Assembly: GCF_035083965.1 (NCBI RefSeq)
Contig: NC_089727.1
Span: forward strand, 19,471,269-19,535,268
Source of the DNA: Branchiostoma lanceolatum
Lineage: Eukaryota; Chordata; Leptocardii; Amphioxiformes; Branchiostomatidae
Length of the DNA stretch: 64,000 nt
Direction of reading: 5' to 3'
Both the position numbers and the translations under genes were made by a program. Shown here piece after piece: positions 12,001 to 24,100 of this stretch (the first letter of the stretch is position 1; each line of letters starts with the position of its first letter). The notes beneath the pieces were generated by a model, which saw only the letters and a list, made by a program, of their open reading frames with translations, was not told the DNA's origin and did no database searches.

Positions 12001-12739
12001 GCTCCATCGAACGCAAAACCGCGCGGTGTTACTGAGTCATAAAACCAGTTTTTCAAAGGGTCGTTTGAGTAGAAATCATTAAGACACTTAATCCCCATGG
12101 CCGGGAGAATTGTTTCTCCCAGATTTATCACTTTGAGGTGCAGATAATGAGTAAGGTTACGGAAATAGTTAGCATTATTCTCAGTTTCTTCCTCTATCAA
12201 AATGGCAAACTCTAGATCAGAGTATGGGGTTACCAATCCTGTGGCTTGTGAACCCATGCCTATCATGGCGTACTTACAGGGAGCGGGACCCATTACCTCC
12301 ATACATTCATCTACAAGGCCCGCTATAAACGTTTTGCGTTGATCAACAAGTGTCTGAAACAATCCTTTGATTGCTTCCACTCTCTTCATCTCCACCTCTT
12401 TTATATTTGGGTCATTGTCATCAAGGCTATATGGATCTACTTCTTCTTCAATTCTTTTGATCTCTTTTTCTACATAGTCCCTGTCAGTCTTCAACATCAA
12501 TCTGTGTTTCTCTGTACCATCATTATGTACTTTCTGTTCTATCTTCAGGACTTCCTTCACGAATGCTTGATTTATTTTCTGTATCGTTTCCTCTATATCT
12601 TCTCTCCTTGATCTTACCAGTGCTGCATTACAGAGTGCTGCAGCCTTGGTGAAATCACCCCCGTTCTTTGACTGGATTGCTCTCTTCAGATAGACATCGC
12701 CCAACTTGTATAGAGGTTCTGCCTCTTTCTTGTGCTGAC
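9096..12739 (-). CDS. Nucleotidyltransferase-like domain plus 15 TPR units (long last exon)
   Basis: This last exon follows an acceptor at 12740 (TTACAG|GTCAGC) and runs 1213 codons to TAA at 9096-9098. Counting residues from the codon at 12704, residues 2-33 repeat the LGDVYL...ALCNAALVR module of the first exon. Residues 50-140 are charged and helical. Residues 149-170 hold GMGSQATG...SDLEFAIL, which fits the nucleotidyltransferase-fold pattern hG[GS]x(9-13)Dh[DE]h with GS at 151-152, D163 and E165. The following segment resembles DUF294/GlnD-type nucleotidyltransferases. From about residue 515 (DNA 11162 to 9183) come fifteen 44-residue kinesin-light-chain-like TPRs (SLNNLG...[11 protein letters not shown]...[12 protein letters not shown]). 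The C-terminal 28 residues include a stretch encoded by a CAAA-rich run. There is no signal peptide or membrane segment, so the protein is probably cytosolic. The substrate is unknown. Confidence 0.85.
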
Positions 12740-13377
12740 CTGTAACAAAGTATGTAATTAATTATAATCTTGTATTTAATTATTTTCATCGGGAGGTAAC
12801 CTGTTCAAAAGAAAATGTGCTATACCACTGAAATGCTTTTCATTTTTCTTATCATTATGGCATCGTTGCTGGCGAAACAAGTATGAAATTTCTAATAATT
12901 TACCACTAAGGGTTAACTGCATTTTTGCATTAATTATGCAAATTAGGTGGTATTCGTTTATGATTAACCTGTCATAAACTACATATGTTCCGTTTATTCA
13001 AATCTTTTGTAAAAACGCCGGAATTATAGAGTTTCGTTATTAATAATGCACTTGAGTCCTAAGTTGCATAACCTTGATCTAATTGAATGTGTACATAATT
13101 TGTTTACCGGCATGCCAAGAGTAATGAAAATTCTTCGTTTTCTTCTCCAGTTTTCCTTTCTAAAAAAACGCCCATTCACTTCGAGAACAAGCAGCAAGGG
13201 GAAATAAAAGATATAAAAACGCGAAGATCTGCTGCAGTACCAAGAAAAACCGCCAGGGGTACCAAAATCGACATTGATATTCGTCTTCCAAAATCCTACC
13301 AACTTACGTATAGATAATATTATCACAATACATCCGGATCCAGTGGTTCCGGTGCTGACCAAAAGTATCCGGACATA

Positions 13378-13502
<125 letters not shown>

Positions 13503-13668
13503 ACCAAAAAATCTCTGTTTTCTTTTGTGGAGGTAATAAAGGATGCTTTTAAACCTATACACATAATCAAGCTGCACAAAGATCACATAAACTAATAAAC
13601 ACTTCCAACTTAGCGACATTTTGCCACTTTGAAACAACTTCTTACTGAAATACCAGACGTACATGTAC

Positions 13669-13775
13669 CTTTGACATGAACAGACTTAAGCGCAGCTGCA
13701 AAGCTTTCCTCTGCTTTGTCCAGGTCTCCAGACTGCAGGGCCCTGCAGCCCTCCTTTAGATGTTCTTCGTATGTG
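13669..13775 (-). CDS. Small TPR exon of the nucleotidyltransferase/TPR gene
   Basis: The exon is bounded by TTGCAG|CACATA and CAAAG|GTACAT. Read in phase 2, it gives [20 protein letters not shown] and then [15 protein letters not shown]. This is one helix-turn-helix TPR with the typical G...A pattern. It ends in phase 1 and joins the long exon as [17 protein letters not shown] without a stop. The required entry phase (2) is supplied by the intact first exon of the left copy. It is not supplied by the ordinary GT donor of the right copy (see that entry). Confidence 0.8.
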
Positions 13776-15433
13776 CTGCAATAAAATATAATAGGATTAC
13801 ATTTAATATTAATAGTGTAAATGTAATTTAATATTAAAAAAGAAAAGCAAAACCATTACAAAATGTACTCTTCATACGAATCGTATCTATTTTGGGACTA
13901 AACGTTATATCAAAGGTAATGGAAAATTTGAAGAAAAAAATTGCATTTTGTATAAAAAAGTAGAATTAACAACTTTGCTTATTGCTGTAAAGCTACGTCA
14001 ATATGAGAATGAGAACTGCGTTGTATTAATGTTAGTAACGGGCAAACCTGTCATCGTCGTCCTGTTTTGTGACACTGGTGTTTGTCCCTTTACCCCCTGT
14101 AGCCATTCTATAAGGAACCAACACATTTTCTTATGATAACCCAATATCCTGTGTGTTATTGCCTTCGTCAAGAAGACTTTGTTTTAATGCTTGTCTGTGT
14201 GTCTGTTAGTGAACACGATAAGTCGAGAATGCCTGAAGCGCAGTTACTGCTATAAATTGGCTTGTCACTCAGTTGTATGCAGTGTGACTACATAATGTTG
14301 CATGGCCTTGGAAAAAAAACAAGCAAATGAGGTGTGCTCTATAATGAAGGAACTTATACCTTTCGATAAACGCTAAGGATGTCCTATTGCAGGTGTAGGC
14401 AGCTTTATGAAAGTGTATTATGTTAATTATGACCTTATTTGCATAATGTATGCCGAATTTTCGTATTCCCTTTGGGTACATGCTACAGATGTTATATTTG
14501 TAAACACATTTTATCCACACCGCGCGAAGGCTGCTCACATTCATAGACCTTAGACCTCAGTTCAAAGGTCTAACTACGCATGAGGGTCGCAACTTTAAAC
14601 GCGAAATAATATACAAAATTAAGGATCTAGACAATAATTATTATTTTTTGTTTTAAGAGTATCTCCAGACATTTTGGAGTAGATTACGAATAATTTAAAC
14701 TCAAAGCCAGATCCCACGTTAAAGTTCAAAATATAAGCGCCAAAAATTCCACAACCGCTAATCAGAATCTAAGTTTCCTTGTTATGCCGACCAACATCCT
14801 GTGGGGGGAGGGGCAAACATTCGCATGCAACAAATACCCCCAACACAGTACTTACAGGGGGAGATGGCGAATTCCATCATTATTGACGTCACTTGATGGC
14901 GCAGTTAAAAAGGGAGAGTAGTGGTCCTTCCGTGCTGTCACGTCTCGGTGTTGTTGATTACGCGCTGACCTCTATGAGAACCGATAAGAACCCATGTTTA
15001 TAATAAAAGCCAGTGATTGTATTATTCAGTGCACAAACGGACTTTGATCCATAGGCAAATGTAAAGGACCTGACATGACCCCTGGGAGGTACATATTGAA
15101 CACAGGATTTATGGAGGAAAATATTGATTTTACTACATGATTTGATATGTTCATTTGACTAACATTTACTACATGGACGTAAAAGGGCCAATTTCTTCCT
15201 TGTGGCCAATACCTAGGTCTACTGAACATGCATTTAAAACTTCATGTGGTAAATAAAAGGTAAATACACACGGCCAAAAGTAGTAAACATGCTTTCACTA
15301 CTTCTTGGAGTATTCTGCCCTCATAGATGTGGAACTCATTCCAGCCAAAAAAAATTGTCTGCAGAATGAAGAAATAAAAATGAGGTGCTTAAATTTTAAG
15401 AATTTGTTATCACTGTAGGTGTTAACGTTTTCT
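13776..15433. other. Intron between TPR-gene exons 1 and 2; contains the empty sites
   Basis: No exon is seen in this 1.66-kb intron. From about 15095 to 15420 it aligns with the left copy. It preserves the uninterrupted target of the CACTG element (15214-15216, TAG) and of the piggyBac-like MITE (about 15380, TTAA). The remainder is ordinary AT-rich DNA. Confidence 0.5.
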
Positions 15434-17263
15434 CTTACCTTGACTTTAGTTGTGTTGATGTCTTGCCTGATTTTTGCTGTGTGCAGTAAGCGGTGGACAA
15501 TGACAACTGTTCCTTGAACGTTGTTACACCGCGCCAGTGCCGTGTTGTACAGAGCAGTAGCTTTGGTCAATTCTCTAGTGTCTCTAGTTTCTGTTCCTCT
15601 TTTTAGGCACACGTCACCGAGACTTTTAATGGCCTCTGTTTCTAACATGTTGTCCTCCTTTACTATCCCCTCTACCATCAACTGTGCGCATCCAACCAGC
15701 ACAAAGTCTGTGTTATCACCAGCACTTCGTCTCTTGTCCAGGTCGTGGAACTTGGCCGCCACCTTTGCAGGTGTAGTCGTTTCCTTGGCTTCATTTGGCT
15801 GTTTCTTACGCTGTGACCGCTTCAACGTCACCATTTGTAAAAGCCTTTCCGTGTATTCGTATCGGTGTTCTATACCTTCTCCCTGATCCTTATTACGACA
15901 CCGGACCACAGCAGCCATGTAAAGCGACAAGGCGATGTTGAACTTTCTTACGTCCTTTCCGAGTTTTCCCTTCTCCAAGTTGGAGATCTCAATGAACAAA
16001 CAAACAAACAAGTTCACGTCTTTTGTCTTTGTCTTTTGTCTTTTTATTTCGCACAGGTAAAAGAATTTTACATACATATGACAGGTCAATACACATAGTG
16101 CCGGGGAAGGTAGAGACCAATGTGGTCTATAATATTCCATCCCCATTTTTCAAACAGAATGAATTACAATGATAAATTAAGATATAGAGAAAAAAAATGA
16201 CAACTTAATATCGTAACAAATAACAAATCAATAACTAATAATAACAATAACAAAAAACAAGAACTTAATTATTATACATAAAGAAACAATTACCTAACTG
16301 AACACAGAAAAATTACCAACTAAGTAAGAAAGGAAACAATTCGATAAATAATAACGATGCAAATAACGACAAGCATATATAACAACACAAGTCAATAACA
16401 CAAAAAATGCACCCAGACATGCAGGATATAAATGAAAAACCAAAGAATAGAAGGTTAAGCAAAGGATTGATTGTTTAAAATGGAGCTTTTTAACATGTTT
16501 TTGAATCTCAGTAGTGATTTGCAGTTTTGTAAGTTTTCATGTAAGCTATTCCAAGTTTGCGGGCATCTGTACATCATGGAGAACATTCGCTGCTGTGTTT
16601 TTGCTTGTATCTGTTTCAAGTTGTTTCGTTGCCTTGTATTATAATGATGAAATTCCGAGTTGAAGTGAAAGAGACGTTTGAATTGATTTGGTACACAGGA
16701 ACTATCATTGATTATTTTATGGACAAAAATGGAAGTTTGAAGCTTGTTGATATCATATATAGTCATAACTTTTTGATTACGAAAAAGCGATGAGGAGGGG
16801 AATGTGTATGAGACATTTGAAACTAAACGAACAAAACGTTTTTGTAAGAGAAGCAGTGGTTTTAATGTTGTGGCGTATGTACTAGCCCATACTATATTAC
16901 AATATGCTAGGTAGGGATATATAAGACTGTAGTATAATATAAGGAATGTTTTTGGAGATAGCAGATTTACAATTTTTCTGATAATACCTATGTTTTTATA
17001 AATTTTCTGGCAAATAAGGTCTACATGTTTTTTCCAAGTTAATTTTTCATCGATGGTGATACCTAAAAAACAAGTGTGAGTTACTTGATCAATAGGTGTG
17101 TTATTGCGTCGCCCAGACTTTTAAGCAGCTCCACTTCCAGCAGCCTGTCCTTGTCAGCCGTGGCGTCCACCAGGGCACGGAGGTAGCGTGTCTCCGCACG
17201 GGCTAGTCCGTACCTCCTGCCCTTCGCGTCCGTCTCACGGAGTTTCTCACAGACCCTCAACAT
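15434..17263 (-). pseudogene. First coding exon of the right TPR-gene copy, split by a LINE
   Basis: The start (MLRVCEKLRETDAKG...) is at 17261-17263 and stays open to 17108. Then 1.09 kb of LINE sequence intervenes, and homology resumes at about 16020 and ends at a GT donor at 15433. An extra 33-bp CAAA-rich insert lies at about 15981-16013. Compared with the left copy there are also 7 additional bases near 15485 (ttactgcacacagc against tcacagc). As a result the GT donor is in phase 0 instead of phase 2, out of register with the next exon. A GC-type donor (ATCAG|GCAAGA, about 15462) would restore phase 2. The gene downstream is open throughout, so either the LINE is spliced around, a later start is used, or the copy is decaying. 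Confidence 0.7.
16021..17106 (-). mobile_element. 5'-truncated LINE (non-LTR retrotransposon) 3' part
   Basis: On the minus strand it encodes a reverse-transcriptase C-terminal tail at 16455-16766. Recognisable features are the DINKLQTSIFVHKIIND segment, HHYNTRQRN, CPQTWNSLHENL and the final LLRFKNMLKSSIL, a pattern shared by many animal LINE ORF2 ends. Downstream is an AT-rich 3' UTR, with a simple-sequence end near 16021-16045. CGTC occurs at both borders and may be a short target duplication. It interrupts the TPR-gene first exon; the left paralogue (about 5010) is uninterrupted. Confidence 0.75.
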
Positions 17264-18580
17264 GGCGGACTTCTGCTAAGAAAATGTATCTACAATTCTT
17301 ACCCTTTACGGTTATAGGTCTCCGTGTTAGCTCTATGCGCGTGACTCGAACAAACAGGTCTGGACAAACATCCCCTGCTCGTGTCAATATTACATCATCC
17401 GTCGGTCGATAACAAAGTTCAAAGGTTCAACAACACAAGTAAAGCTTCGATAATACTCGTAAACGTGTCAGGTAGCATAGTTGTTTTCATTATTTCTGTA
17501 TTGATGTTAAAGGCATCTAGCCTTTGTCTACACAATCTCTCACTAGCAGCTTCGATAGTACTCGCAAACGTGTCAGGTAGCATAGTTGTTTTCATTATTT
17601 CTGTATTGATGTTAAAGGCATCTAGACTTTGTCTACACAATCTCTCACTCGCAGCTTCGATAGTACTCGCAAACGTGTCAGGTAGCATAGTTGTTTTCAT
17701 TATTTCTGATTGAAGTTAACGGCATCTAGCCTACGTCCACACAATCTCTCGCTAGCAGAGGTTAATGACCCCCTCTCCGAGCGTGCGGTATCCATCGGGC
17801 CGGCCGCTAGGAGCGCGATTTAGTCAGGCTATGCGTCCTTCACGGCCATGGAATTTACTAAATCGATGAACCCGATGAACTATACGACCACAGACCAGCA
17901 TTAATCCGCACAACTGTTAGTTCATCACTAATCTATAAATTAATCTAAGAACTCCACGGCTCCGAACAAGTATTAGTACGACCGTGGAGCTCATCACTAA
18001 ATCTATGATCTCAATAAACTCCATGGTCCTGAGCAGGATTTGTATGTCACTTAACTATATATTAATCTATAGACTTCACTAAATCCATTAACACGATGGA
18101 CCCCGCGGCCCAGACTAATATGATTATGTCTACGGCTGTGGAGTTCATTACTTAATTGACAAACCTGATTAACTAACTTTCAGACCAGTATTAGTCCGTT
18201 TGGACAACGGCCTTTTTTTGTCGCAGAAATGTTAGTGGGATGGGATATGGGCATGGGTCTTAGCAAAGCGATTATATATGGAAAAACAACGTAAGAGGAG
18301 TACAATGGAAGTATATGGTATTACATTGGAACAAATATAAAATTAGCACAATAAGCAGCTAGACAGCGTGACAGACGCATGTCAGACTGACAGAGAGCCA
18401 AGTTCTCTGATGATCATGTTAACATCCAGTGCGTGATGTACGCATGACAGACGCATGTCAGACTGATATAGAGCGATGTTCTCTGGTGCTGACATGGGAA
18501 CATTTTATTTGCTTCAATTTAATAACCATAATAATCGTGAGAACATTCTACCTCAAAGACCTACTAATGCAAAATCAATT
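17264..18580 (-). promoter_or_regulatory. Duplicated 5' flank of the right TPR-gene copy
   Basis: Sequence homologous to 5168-6450. It carries about 2.5 units of the 105-bp repeat (17450-17715), one more than the left copy. Near 18365-18480 the word gacagacgcatgtcagactga occurs twice, against once on the left. Shared conservation across the tandem duplication suggests promoter/UTR content, but no core motif is certain. Confidence 0.5.
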
Positions 18581-20240
18581 TGTATTTTTCCTCTAATATT
18601 AAAGCACAGAAAAATGTTACGTACTTAATGGTTGCTTTTTAACGTACATCTGAAAGTTGAACAGGTGATGTTGTTTTAGAAATGGGTGATAAGTTTGAAA
18701 AATGGCGCTGTGTACTATGCACAACGTCAACGAGGAGTGGTGGTTGTCGTCGAGTGTCCTATCTAAACATTCTTGTGTTACCTTACACTGCACGAAATGG
18801 CCTAAAAATAAACGCGGTAAAATCTTAGAATGGTTCTACAAAATACTCAAAAATGGAGAAAAAAGAACTACACAAATATCTACGGATTTGCAGCTTGTAC
18901 TGTTCAGTACAAACCTGGTGTGTTATAAGCCGGTTTACCAGGTATCCAATACAAACAAACAAACAAACATCATGCAGTCTAAAAGCCGACATATCCTTGT
19001 ACAACACAACATTGTTTACACCAGGCCGTCTCTCACATAAAACTTACCACCCTGTCTTCACGAATTTTGTCCGTCTGTCTATATTAACTCGCATCATCGC
19101 TACCTGTTCTACAGAGCCATATGGTCAATAACCCTACGGTCATGAGTTGGACCCACTACATAACGGCCGCAGGTTTTGTGGTTTTGGGTGTATCCGAACC
19201 CGAGGAAAAGAGGATATGTAACGTAAGGCCAATGTTGATTTGACTATAATATAGTTTCCGTCCGTTTCCAAAACAAACCCAAAAATTCGACCATTAATGT
19301 AAATCGTACAAAACAGCTGTAAAATGAGAAAATATATGCCGTAAATGGGAAAGAAATGGATCAAACCAATCAGTCCATTCCTACGCTGATTGTACTTGTT
19401 GTACACAAGCTGGTGTGATTCGCCCAAAGGTGGTCTACCCGTTATGTAAAACAAACAAACAAACAGGCAAATATTTGATAAATATGATACTTCATCGAAC
19501 ATTAACTTAGTTAACAATTACAACTGCAAAACAGTGATGATAAGCTTGCTTAAGGTTGTATCATCTTATTGAACCACTAGAGTATCTGGAATTATTTTTT
19601 CTAGCTCACTGGGTGTATAACTAGTTATACTTTGCTGTCTCTATTTAACAGAATACTCAAGATACGCACAAGATCAAAGAACTACATGCACATTAGCAAA
19701 AAGCATCTATTTTAGGAGCAATTTGTATTGTGTAAATCTATTACCCCTTCAACAAATGAACGATCATTAGATTTATGGCTCTGTAGATAATAATTTAAAA
19801 TGGGACATGCATGTATATGTACGTTGCCTTGCCGACTGAACATGTGAAAGTACGTTGATGGTAACTAGGTGACAACGAAGAAAGAAACTGCTGCAGCGAA
19901 CATAGATATAGGATGGCCTGTGCTGGACCTCTGTAGCAGTGACTAGCTCTAGAAAAGAGCTGATGCTGTTTCTATGTCCAATGCAATTAATGACAATGAC
20001 AATGATCTTTATTTGCACGTTCATGCTAAATCCTGTACAGTAGTTTCAATATCACATCGTATCAGCCGGTACCAAACAAGAAGTACATATTTTAAGTGCC
20101 ACAATGATTCAGAAATCTTCCCCGGGTTGAGGTCTGTAGGACATCGTCTTCGAATTCGGCTGATTCTCCTCTTTAAAGACGATCACCTGCAAACAGGACA
20201 ACGTACGGTTAAGTCAGCCAGAATAGAATTCGACTGAAAG
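18581..20240. other. Intergenic DNA between the TPR and transporter genes
   Basis: No gene is recognised. A lone CACTGCACGAAATGGCC at 18788-18804 equals the terminal sequence of the 3.57-kb CACTG elements, but no partner end is seen nearby, so it is a relic or a solo end. CAAA-rich runs occur at 18950-18970 and 19450-19466. A LINE/SINE-like 3' end (gacaatgatctttatttgcacg) starts near 19985. The open frame at 19140-19517 (-) has no family signature. Confidence 0.4.
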
Positions 20241-20244
20241 AATG

Positions 20245-20425
20245 TAAAGGTAAAGATAGTCCCATAACCTTTTCAATGCCATATGGTAGTGGTTTGTTGT
20301 CCACTGTGTCTAAAGTACGTTATTGGAAGGCTGGGCCTATCCCTCACCTTCCACCGCCTTTTACCTCCCCAACCGAAGTCGGGTACCCATTTTTACACCT
20401 GGGTAGATTGTGGAAAGTTTTGGAA
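20245..20425 (-). mobile_element. SINE fragment (same family as 22145-22430)
   Basis: It shares the order gtaaagatag-ccata...gtgggttgttgt...cc-accgaagtc-tacccattt-tacacct with 22145-22300 and 35098-35275, but lacks the tRNA-like end. It lies just beyond the 3' end of the transporter gene. Confidence 0.6.
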
Positions 20426-20682
20426 CGACAAAGACAAAGTGGCACAGGACTCAAGTTGTTCACACTTATATTCTCACCGCCACTTCTACATTATTGAAAT
20501 TAGGAGATTCGACAAGACACTCAAGACGTTTGATTAGTAAATGAACGAACACCGAGCTCCCCGCCAAGAAGAAAAAAGGAAAAGTTCACTTGTAACTAAA
20601 ACATGTTGTTGCTGTGATGTACTCTTGATTTTACAGATGATACCAGAGGAATTCTATCTAGTTGCTTGTAGAGTAACTGTTA

Positions 20683-21028
20683 CAAAATGTACTTTGACTT
20701 CACTTGAAAGTTCATCTGTGTTGGTAGAAGTCATTCTGAATGGAGTTTAAACTGTAAAGACCAACACAATAAATTGGACTTACCCAAAAAGTCTACGGCA
20801 CCCCCCGTCAACCATCCCTCAACAGAGACGGGGGGCGCCATAGACTTTCTGCAACATATGATCCACTGCTCACCGAGTCACGTGTCTCATCTGCATAACG
20901 TGACGTTACAGAAGCAGTGGATTGCTCACTCCTTGACAAAGACTGTAGCTGATCAGTCGAAAATTTGGGTAAGTCCAATTTATTGTGTTGGCCTTTACAG
21001 TTTGAACTCCATTCAAAATGTACTTTGC
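20683..21028. repeat. Fold-back (hairpin) segment overlapping the last transporter exon
   Basis: Two arms of about 49-56 bp (20736-20790 and 20966-21021) are inverted copies with very few differences. Between them lie two smaller inverted pairs, gtctacggc...gcc-tagac around 20791-20846 and atccactgct...agcagtggat around 20861-20930. The segment is flanked by a direct repeat, CAAAATGTACTTTG (about 20684 and 21015). The right arm codes for part of the transporter tail; the left arm lies past the stop codon. Confidence 0.7.
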
Positions 21029-21184
21029 TTATACTTATGCCTACCAGTTTGTCTTTCTTTTCTGTGCTCGGTGGATTCCTCAGTATGATGGCAAAAGGAC
21101 TAAGAAGGATGTTGATTATCCCCATGCCCAGCATCATCCAAAAAAAACCCACAGCATTCAGTAAAGCCCCGCCGATCCCGAGCC
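20808..21184 (-). CDS. SLC18A-like: Transporter last exon (TM12 and C-terminal tail)
   Basis: Encodes [20 protein letters not shown]...[19 protein letters not shown], matching the VMAT/VAChT end. A tail of about 80 residues rich in Ser/Thr follows ([16 protein letters not shown]), then TGA at 20808-20810. The tail after SKVHF lies inside a fold-back insertion with flanking direct repeats. The family-typical sequence ends just before it, so the tail is probably acquired. A splice donor at CTG|GTAGGC could also remove it. Confidence 0.75.
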
Positions 21185-24100
21185 CTACAGTAAGAAAGAA
21201 TACACATGGTTTAAATCAATAAATTAAGCAAACTTTATTACTTTACAATGAGCAAATTTCATATGTAACTCAACTGTATTTATTGAATACTAAGCGTTTT
21301 TATAATTCAGCTTATGTTTTTTTTATATTATTCATTGTTTTTTCACACCTCGGTCAGAGTATTATTCCCGTACTGTTAGTGTTTCAGCTTCGATCAAAGT
21401 GTAAAACAATGATAATTTTCGTATCTAAAATTTACATTTTGCTATGGTGTCCACCAAAAATAAAAGAGCAACAGACGTTACCGATAATTACATTGGAAAG
21501 CACCAACAAACCACTTTTCGCCAAAATAATCAGATTTTCCGTCCTGCTTTTCTTGGCAGGATTGTAGGTCATCGGCCTAAGGGTGTCGGCCTACTTACTA
21601 AATTGTGAAATAAACTCCGGTCCGAGATCTTATAGATGTCACTAAAACCTACCAACAACGCAGGCGAAGCTGTTTGCTGTTTCTGAGATGGCGAAGGCAC
21701 TGCCATATCTCGATCCATGCCTGAAATCACAGAGATTACGTTATGTAGGAACTGGACATAGCTATGTAGATAGATTGATTCATAACTATATGGGTTGATG
21801 GCTGCATGGGTCGGTAAATGTAAAGATAAGTTGTTTAAAATCCTCCCACGCCATAAGGTGTATAGGGCGGAGCCCATCTCCGTTTCATGGCCCTGGGCTA
21901 CACTGTGGTGCAATCACTGCAAGATGACTAGCCAGTCCACTGGCAGTGGAGTGTGTTTAACTACCATACTGTTATAAAAGTACGTACTATTTTTATTAAG
22001 TCTTCGGTATGACCCAATGCGCCTCTTGACCAGAGGTGACCTACCCGGGGCTTCAACTCGTGCCTTCTGGACAAGGAATTTGAACCAGATGTGGCAAGTA
22101 ACAGAAGCGCAGACCACTACATACACCACAGGGACACCCCCAAATGTAAAGATAGCCCCATATCCATTTTGAAGCCGCAGGGGCAGTGGGTTGTTGTATT
22201 CAAAGGCGGAGCCTATTCCTCTAGTTTCGCCGCCCATTATGTTTACCACCTCCACAACCGAAGTCATGTACCCATTTTACACCTAGTTGGAGTCAGAAAA
22301 GTCACGTTAAGTGCCTTCCTCAGGGACACGACGTCTAGCCAGACATAGGGACGCCAGGAATCGAACCTGTGACCTCTAAATCTCGAGACCGCTGACCTAG
22401 CTACTCGGCCATTCGACACTACCAATACATACTAGATAGATCGTAAAATCGTAGGCGCCAATAAGCACCAACAGTAGGCCTCACCTGATGTCTGCTAAGT
22501 GCCCAATCTCTGTTAGCACACTTGTTTCTAACAGCCCTGCGAGGAATACAGGGGTAGACAATTGGGCATAGGTGCAAGGTAATCTCCAAGCAGATCTACA
22601 CGGTGCCAAAATCGTATTTGCTAGCCAGAGATGTCCGCACCGTAGCTGACTGAAGCTTCTCTGGCTAGCATATACGATTTTTGGCACCGTGTAGATCTGC
22701 TTGGAGATTAGGCGCAGGAAGGAATATAATGAATGAAGACCTTTATTTTACACACATATTGATCAAGTGGGTAAAGTACAGGTCAAAACAAAGGAAAAGT
22801 TTACTGATACACATATATGATCATATATACGTTGTCAGGCTAGCTAAAGAGTTATATTCTACTATGCGAATTTGGCTTCTCCTCGCTTCTTTATGATGGT
22901 ATAAATACAAGAACAAAATGATGTTTTACAATGAAAAGTTTGTCCGTATTACTCAAGTGTATGAAGTAGGGAAATATAGATTTTATCAGTCTAGAAAGTT
23001 ATCTCTCTCTCTCTCTCTCCCTCTGTTGTATAGAATACATTTTCCTCGAAAATGCCATTCATTTTGTCTTCTAATACAATAACGACATATTCGTTATTCC
23101 AGGGGAGTATACATTGTTGCAGTAAATAGTTATTTTTTATTCCATACTTATGTCTTGTTCTATGTTAACTGTTGTTGCCATACTTTGTACCTGCTACAAT
23201 AGTCGTGCAATAAGGTTCTTCTAGATACCAAAGAAAATGATTGGAATATTATGCAAATCGGACAATCTGTATCGGTATAACCTTCCTTAGATGTGCTTTT
23301 CAGGCACGCGGCGCGACAGCAGCTGGGTGTATTACACTCAACGACCTGCCACATTTAAAACTTTGTGCATCTGCCAGCAAGCGTTGCTTAAACTATCTTC
23401 TTGATGGGAACAATCAAGAAAAGCGAAAAAAAACTGGCATCGGATCTTGCACCCCCTACCCCCCAACTTAAGGAAAAGGTTTGAGAAAAGAGCTGGCATT
23501 TCCTCGGAAACGCACAGTAGACGTGAAGTACATACCACCGGCTAGTCCAAAGGCCAGGTAGGGTGTGACCAGCTCTGGGATGTTCTTACATAGAGGAAGC
23601 TGCAAAGCATTGCATCGTTAGAACAGGCGGTGCTTTTTTGTTCGTTGTATTTGCCGAGCCCTAGTAATGGCCCACTCTCACTGGACCCGTGGCACGCTGA
23701 CCGATCGAATTGACAAAACACTCAACAAATTTCATGGACAAAAAAGGAATATTTTAAAGCTTTTTAAACTTTGTGTGTTTTGATGTCTTTTTGGTCATTC
23801 TTGCACGTTTAAATGACATTCCAATTATAAAGTCCAGATTTTGTGTTGGAAATAACTATTCAACTTTGATCCAGAAAAAGATATCTTCCTGAAATTCTGA
23901 AGCGTAACTTACCAGTGACGTGAAGACTCCCAATCCCAAGGTTCCGACAAGCGTCAGCAGCCAACTGAGGATACGTAGACACATTAATTTTGTTAACACT
24001 TTATAGACATGTACAAGCGGTGACGTAAGCCCGCTGATTGGCCATATTGATCGAATCCATGGTGTGCCCATAGATCCATGGGAAGATTCTAGGATCGGCT

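Noticed and set aside
19140-19517. 125-residue minus-strand frame
   Set aside because: No domain, no splice or promoter support, includes a CAAA-repeat end; left as intergenic.
22340-22440. tRNA gene
   Set aside because: A perfect B box is present, but no acceptor stem or complete cloverleaf forms and related copies share a tRNA-unrelated body; it is a SINE.
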